8,522 nt of DNA from positions 1 to 8,522 of the forward strand of contig MGSU01000179.1 in the NCBI GenBank assembly GCA_001799195.1, in the 5' to 3' direction. The notes below the pieces were generated by a model that worked only from the letters and a program-made list of their open reading frames with translations, did no database searches and was not told the origin of the DNA. Positions 5,456 to 8,522 of this stretch are shown piece by piece. How positions within the stretch are numbered: position 1 is the first letter of the stretch; every line of letters begins with the position of its first letter. Origin of the DNA: Deltaproteobacteria bacterium RIFOXYA12_FULL_61_11. Its GTDB lineage: Bacteria > Bdellovibrionota_F > JAHFAK01 > YA12-FULL-61-11. Both the position numbers and the translations under genes were made by a program.

Positions 5456-6805
5456 CTATTCCTGAAAGGCAACCGTAAGTTTATTCCGCCCCGTTTCCTT
5501 CGAACGATAGAGAGCCGCATCGGCACGATCGAGTAAGGACTTCATCGTATCTTCGGGCTGCGAGAGCGCCAAACCCATGCTGAGCGAGAGTGAAAGGGTC
5601 ACCGTGCCGAGTTCCAACTCCGTTCCGCTGAGGTGATCGAAGAGGCGGTGAGCGATGCGAGCTGCCAAGTCCGCTTCGCAGGAGGGAAAAATGGCCACAA
5701 ACTCGTCCCCGCCGAAACGAGCGAGGAAATCATCCGTCCGGAGCAGAATCTGTAATTTCTTGGCGACGGCTTTGAGATAGACATCACCGATGGTGTGTCC
5801 ATGGGTATCGTTGATGGTTTTGAAATGGTCGCAATCGATGAACAGGAGGGCGAACGTCCCCTCCCCTGCCCTTCGTTCGAGGAGGCGCTGGAGTTCTTGA
5901 TCGAAAGCGCGACGGTTGTAGATGCCGGTCAGGGGATCCCGCCGGGCGAGGTTCTCGCTTTCCTTGACCTTCTCGCGCAAGGTCAGCAATTCGATCTCAT
6001 AGTCCTTCCGGCGGGAGGAATTGAGCGTACGACTGGTTTCGACGAAATGCTGCAAACGAGAAATGCCATCGTTGAGTTCGCCGCGTTCGCCATGCTCCAA
6101 CAATCCGCCGAGAGAGGCCAGATCTCGCAACAACGGGGCAAAGACGTTATCGTCGAGGTCACTGAAATCTTTACCTACACGTTCGAACAAAGCGATGAGC
6201 CGATGTAAAAGTCGCCGGTTCAGCTCGCGCATGCGTTCGATCTTATCTGGGTTCTGGGATTGCTCAATGCTCCCTCCAATCGGAGGTGGGTGATGCTCTA
6301 CCAGGTTTTGCAACAATGCGGAGAGTACTCGGAGATAGACCTCTTCGTCGAAGGGGTCAGACTCGCTCAGGCTGCGAAGTTTGGCTGCACCCTGATCAAG
6401 TGCTTCTCCGCCGAGGGGTTCGAGGACCGAGAGTATCTCTCTGGTCAGGCGGCGCACCTCGGTCTGTCCCCCCATTGATAGGCGATGCAGGGCAGAGAGC
6501 AAGGCGAGCAATCTATCCCCGCTGCGATTGAGAGCGTCGAGATCGGCAACCCGTTCCAGATCGTCCTTGAGACCACGCAGGTCCTTCCCGACGAGGTGCT
6601 CGTGCGCAAGGTACTCCGGTGAGGTCTCGAGGTGACTGACTGTCTGGCGCATTGCGCACAGGAGAGGATAGATGAGGGTCTCGCGCACGGTCTGGAGCGG
6701 GAACAGGGAGGGGTCGCCCGTCGCCAAGTCGAGGAAGGCGCAGAGCGCTTCGGGGCCGTGAAGCTGCGGCGTGGCCGCACGTGCGAGTAAGTTCTTGATT
6801 GTCAT
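5456..6805 (-). CDS. Soluble GGDEF-domain diguanylate cyclase
   Basis: A 449-residue protein predicted to make c-di-GMP from two GTP. The catalytic domain covers about 285-449. It has DPLTGIYNRRAF (290-301), the metal-binding FIDCDHFKTIND (322-333) with Asp324, and an intact RFGGDEF (363-369). An I-site RTDD (356-359) lies exactly five residues before GGDEF, so product feedback inhibition is expected. Residues 262-290 look like the coiled-coil linker that joins GGDEF domains to sensors. Residues 1-260 are helical, without membrane segments or a PAS, GAF or receiver motif that I recognise, so the input is unknown and the enzyme should be cytosolic. The ATG at 6805 is preceded by AGAGG. It is the last gene of a minus-strand operon, 16 nt after the SAM hydroxide adenosyltransferase stop. 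No EAL domain is present. Confidence 0.93.
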   Translation of the reverse strand: MTIKNLLARAATPQLHGPEALCAFLDLATGDPSLFPLQTVRETLIYPLLCAMRQTVSHLETSPEYLAHEHLVGKDLRGLKDDLERVADLDALNRSGDRLLALLSALHRLSMGGQTEVRRLTREILSVLEPLGGEALDQGAAKLRSLSESDPFDEEVYLRVLSALLQNLVEHHPPPIGGSIEQSQNPDKIERMRELNRRLLHRLIALFERVGKDFSDLDDNVFAPLLRDLASLGGLLEHGERGELNDGISRLQHFVETSRTLNSSRRKDYEIELLTLREKVKESENLARRDPLTGIYNRRAFDQELQRLLERRAGEGTFALLFIDCDHFKTINDTHGHTIGDVYLKAVAKKLQILLRTDDFLARFGGDEFVAIFPSCEADLAARIAHRLFDHLSGTELELGTVTLSLSLSMGLALSQPEDTMKSLLDRADAALYRSKETGRNKLTVAFQE

Positions 6806-6821
6806 ATGCCTCTTTACTCTT

Positions 6822-7631
6822 TTACTCTCCGACGGTGACCTTCACGGGCTGCCCGCATCCGCCGAGCAGGTCAGAAGCCCTGCCTCGGTCGAGGGCGAAT
6901 TCCACCACTCCAGCGCTGTTGATCAGGGCCAGGAGCGAACCCGCTCCTTCCCAATAGGTCCTGGAGAGCCCGACGATCACCTGTCCCCCGATCTGGAAGT
7001 GAAGTTGTCCACGATGTTTATGGAGGTCAAAAAAGTGGGTCCTCAGCAACCTCTCGAGCTCATGGGAGGTGATATCGGTACCCAGGTTGCCGAAGCGGTC
7101 GACCTCGACCACGGTACCATGTAAGACCGAAGCCTCGATCCGAGGAGTGTTCGTGTCAGGCAAGGTGATGAAATCGCTGGCCGGACTCCCGAGGAGGCCG
7201 ATCGGGGTACCGGCGGCGAGCAGTCCGGCAACCGGGGCAAAAATATCCCGACCATGAAAGGTCGCGGAGGTTGGTACGAGCCAGTATTCCTCTCGGTCCA
7301 GGACGAAGCCCCGCTCGAGACAAGGTACAATCTTCGAGAACAAACCGTTATCCGGCCCGATGAAGAAGTGCCCCGCAGCCTGGAGCAGGAGTGGCCGACG
7401 GGCACCGCCTACTCCGGGGTCGATGATGGCCAGGTGAATGGTACCAGGAGGAAAATAGGGAAAACAGCGAGCCAAGATGCGAGCCCCGCTGGCGAGGTCC
7501 TGGGCAGGCAGGTCATGGGTCAGGTCGACCAGGGTGACCAGCGGGGCTTTGGAGAGGACAACCCCCTTGAGGATGCCAACGAAGGGATCGTGAGTGCCGA
7601 AATCGCTCAGCAGCGTAATGATGCGGCTCAT
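6822..7631 (-). CDS. SAM hydroxide adenosyltransferase (DUF62 / SAM hydrolase)
   Basis: A 269-residue enzyme of the fluorinase/chlorinase-related DUF62 family, which splits S-adenosylmethionine with water to adenosine and methionine. Signatures are TLLSDFGTHDPFVGILKG (6-23), IDPGVGGARRP (70-80), IGPDNGLFS (91-99), TFHGRDIFAPVAGLLA (124-139) and VDRFGNLGTDI (177-187). The Asp-Arg-His catalytic set of hydroxide adenosyltransferases is visible as Asp71, Arg78 and His126, which argues for hydrolysis and against halide chemistry. The length is normal for the family. Its ATG overlaps the TGA of the upstream thioredoxin-like gene (ATGA, 7628-7631) and no good Shine-Dalgarno is seen, so translational coupling is likely. 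It acts in the cytosol. Its physiological purpose is poorly understood in general, and the operon with a redox protein and a diguanylate cyclase does not settle it. Confidence 0.93.
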   Translation of the reverse strand: MSRIITLLSDFGTHDPFVGILKGVVLSKAPLVTLVDLTHDLPAQDLASGARILARCFPYFPPGTIHLAIIDPGVGGARRPLLLQAAGHFFIGPDNGLFSKIVPCLERGFVLDREEYWLVPTSATFHGRDIFAPVAGLLAAGTPIGLLGSPASDFITLPDTNTPRIEASVLHGTVVEVDRFGNLGTDITSHELERLLRTHFFDLHKHRGQLHFQIGGQVIVGLSRTYWEGAGSLLALINSAGVVEFALDRGRASDLLGGCGQPVKVTVGE

Positions 7632-8200
7632 GGTGTGACCATGGTCCGGAGATACTCGAGCGTCGGTGGTGCGGTCCAGGCAGTGCCGCCGAGAATGCGG
7701 TCCACGATCACCCCATGACGATCGAGGACCAGAGTATGGGGCAGACGGATGATCTCGAGGGCGTTCGCCTGCTCGCCTCCAGGATCGAAACCCGAGAGCA
7801 GCGGTGCGCGCAGTGCGGTAAAGCGGCGGAGGTCCTGTACGTTCTCGAGGTCCATGTTCAACGCGACCACGGCCAGGCCGATACCCTCGCCTTCCATGCG
7901 TCTGGCGACCTCAGCGAGCTCGGCCAGTTCGGTCACGCAATTAGGGCACCAGCTCGCCCAGAAGTGGAGGAGGAGGACTTGTCCGGAGAAGGAACTCACG
8001 CTGACCACGGTGCCTGGAAGTCCGAGCGGCAAGTCGGGGCACAGGTCGCCGATACGCGAACCATGGAAGGGGCCTACCGGTGGCTCCAACTCGTTCGCCT
8101 GACGAAGACAAGCACCCCAGAGGAACCCCAGCCCAAGAGCCAGGATCGTTACACGGATCGAGCTCCTGGAGGGAATGAAAGGTAAAGGACGATGAAGCAA
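7628..8200 (-). CDS. TlpA/ResA-like thioredoxin-fold protein, membrane-anchored or lipidated
   Basis: A 190-residue exported thiol-disulfide protein. The N-terminus is basic (Arg4, Arg12, Arg16), followed by a hydrophobic stretch (17-30) ending in WGAC with Cys31. That Cys resembles a lipobox, but Trp at -3 is unusual, so an uncleaved signal anchor is equally possible. The AhpC/TSA-Redoxin fold follows: LLHFWASWCPNC (77-88) with the active-site pair Cys85/Cys88, VVALNMD (111-117), the cis-Pro region RLPHTLVLD (152-160, Pro154) and a final DRILGG strand. Cys54 is an extra cysteine before the fold. It probably reduces disulfides in the periplasm, for example in cytochrome c or other envelope proteins. 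The start is TTG at 8200: an in-frame TAA lies just upstream and no ATG or GTG is available before the signal sequence. First gene of the three-gene minus-strand operon. Confidence 0.9.
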   Translation of the reverse strand: MLHRPLPFIPSRSSIRVTILALGLGFLWGACLRQANELEPPVGPFHGSRIGDLCPDLPLGLPGTVVSVSSFSGQVLLLHFWASWCPNCVTELAELAEVARRMEGEGIGLAVVALNMDLENVQDLRRFTALRAPLLSGFDPGGEQANALEIIRLPHTLVLDRHGVIVDRILGGTAWTAPPTLEYLRTMVTP

Positions 8201-8223
8201 GACGGGGACACCACCCTCATGCG

Positions 8224-8252
8224 TTTACAACTCGATGTTGTTCACGTATATA
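8224..8252 (+). promoter_or_regulatory. Sigma70-like promoter for the DUF5989 gene
   Basis: TTTACA (8224-8229, 5 of 6) and TATATA (8247-8252, 4 of 6) are separated by 17 nt. Transcription would start near 8260, about 80 nt before the ATG at 8340. Confidence 0.45.
8227..8241. repeat. Dyad ACAAC-N5-GTTGT inside the promoter spacer
   Basis: A perfect 5-bp inverted repeat around TCGAT overlaps the end of the candidate -35 and the spacer of the DUF5989 promoter, a position where a repressor would block polymerase. It also lies in the upstream region of the divergent tlpA-like gene. Short, so possibly chance. Confidence 0.25.
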
Positions 8253-8327
8253 CCATGACCGGGTGGCCGCGACTAGCACCTCTTGCTCTCTCTGGTTCGT
8301 AGCCACGCTCAGGAACAACGGCAGCGC

Positions 8328-8336
8328 GAGGAAAGG
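8328..8336 (+). promoter_or_regulatory. Ribosome binding site deciding the DUF5989 start
   Basis: GAGGAAAGG ends three nt before ATG(8340). Longer in-frame starts, such as the TTG at 8283, lack such an element and would add an Arg/Gln/Glu-rich extension not expected in the family. Confidence 0.55.
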
Positions 8337-8339
8337 CGT

Positions 8340-8498
8340 ATGACCAAGGTCTCGATCGTCAAGGAATTTTGGCTCTTCCTGAAATGCCGTAAAAAATGGT
8401 GGCTCACACCTATCGTTCTTGTCCTGCTCCTGATGACGTTGCTCGTCATTTTTACCGAGAGTTCGGCGGTTGCTCCCTTTATTTATACGATTTTCTGA
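8340..8498 (+). CDS. DUF5989 family small membrane protein
   Basis: A 51-residue protein starting MTKVSIVKEFWLFLKCRKKWW, followed by one hydrophobic helix (PIVLVLLLMTLLVIF, about residues 23-37) and the conserved-looking tail SSAVAPFIYTIF. The pattern KEFW-x2-L, a basic KKWW just before the membrane helix, and AVAPFIYT at the end match my knowledge of DUF5989, as does the size of about 50 residues. Function is unknown; from memory, these genes often sit beside carbamoyltransferase and SxtJ-type membrane protein genes in sugar or polysaccharide loci. The basic residues before the helix suggest a cytoplasmic N-terminus. It is divergent from the tlpA-like operon and may be the first gene of a unit continuing past the right edge. 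Confidence 0.82.
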   Translation: MTKVSIVKEFWLFLKCRKKWWLTPIVLVLLLMTLLVIFTESSAVAPFIYTIF

Positions 8499-8522
8499 AC
8501 CTTCACATAACGTTGATGCAAG

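Noticed and set aside
7254-8185. Plus-strand frames of about 155 codons opposite the SAM hydrolase and TlpA-like genes
   Set aside because: Both sense proteins have complete family motifs; the plus-strand products show none.

Overview
The window (about 8.5 kb, moderately to highly GC-rich) looks like chromosomal DNA of a free-living Gram-negative-type bacterium. The evidence is two exported proteins with lipobox-like signals, a periplasmic thioredoxin-fold protein, a c-di-GMP enzyme and a TIGR02147-family regulator. From general knowledge, that regulator family is best known from Fibrobacter and also occurs in bdellovibrios, myxobacteria and related groups. No rRNA, tRNA, CRISPR array, transposase or phage gene is visible, and the phylum cannot be fixed from sequence reading alone.

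Left part (1-2714): the 3' part of a large secreted protein on the + strand has a cadherin/Ig-like segment, then a Ser/Asp/Pro linker, then a clan-A-like glycoside hydrolase TIM barrel. It runs tail-to-tail into a minus-strand butyrate kinase gene (buk), and the two stop codons overlap by 12 bp. From 2715 to 3278 there is a non-coding, partly AT-rich stretch with candidate promoters for buk (minus) and for the next gene (plus), and several short dyads.

Middle (3279-5289): a + strand pair made of a TIGR02147/DUF4423-type regulator and, 13 nt later, a putative lipoprotein of unknown function whose mature N-terminus repeats GIGVG(N/D)P. The tight spacing suggests one transcript and a regulator-target or regulator-partner relationship.

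Right part (5456-8200): a minus-strand three-gene operon, read right to left. It encodes a TlpA/ResA-like thioredoxin-fold protein (TTG start), a SAM hydroxide adenosyltransferase (DUF62) coupled to it by an ATGA overlap, and, 16 nt further on, a soluble GGDEF diguanylate cyclase with an intact active site and I-site. Divergent from this operon, at the right edge, is a 51-residue DUF5989 membrane protein with a good sigma70-like promoter. It may begin a sugar/carbamoyl-transfer or polysaccharide locus that continues beyond the window.

Most of the window is recognisable. The parts least explained are the TIGR02147-lipoprotein pair, the unassigned glycoside hydrolase with its cadherin-like module, and the unassigned N-terminal half of the diguanylate cyclase.
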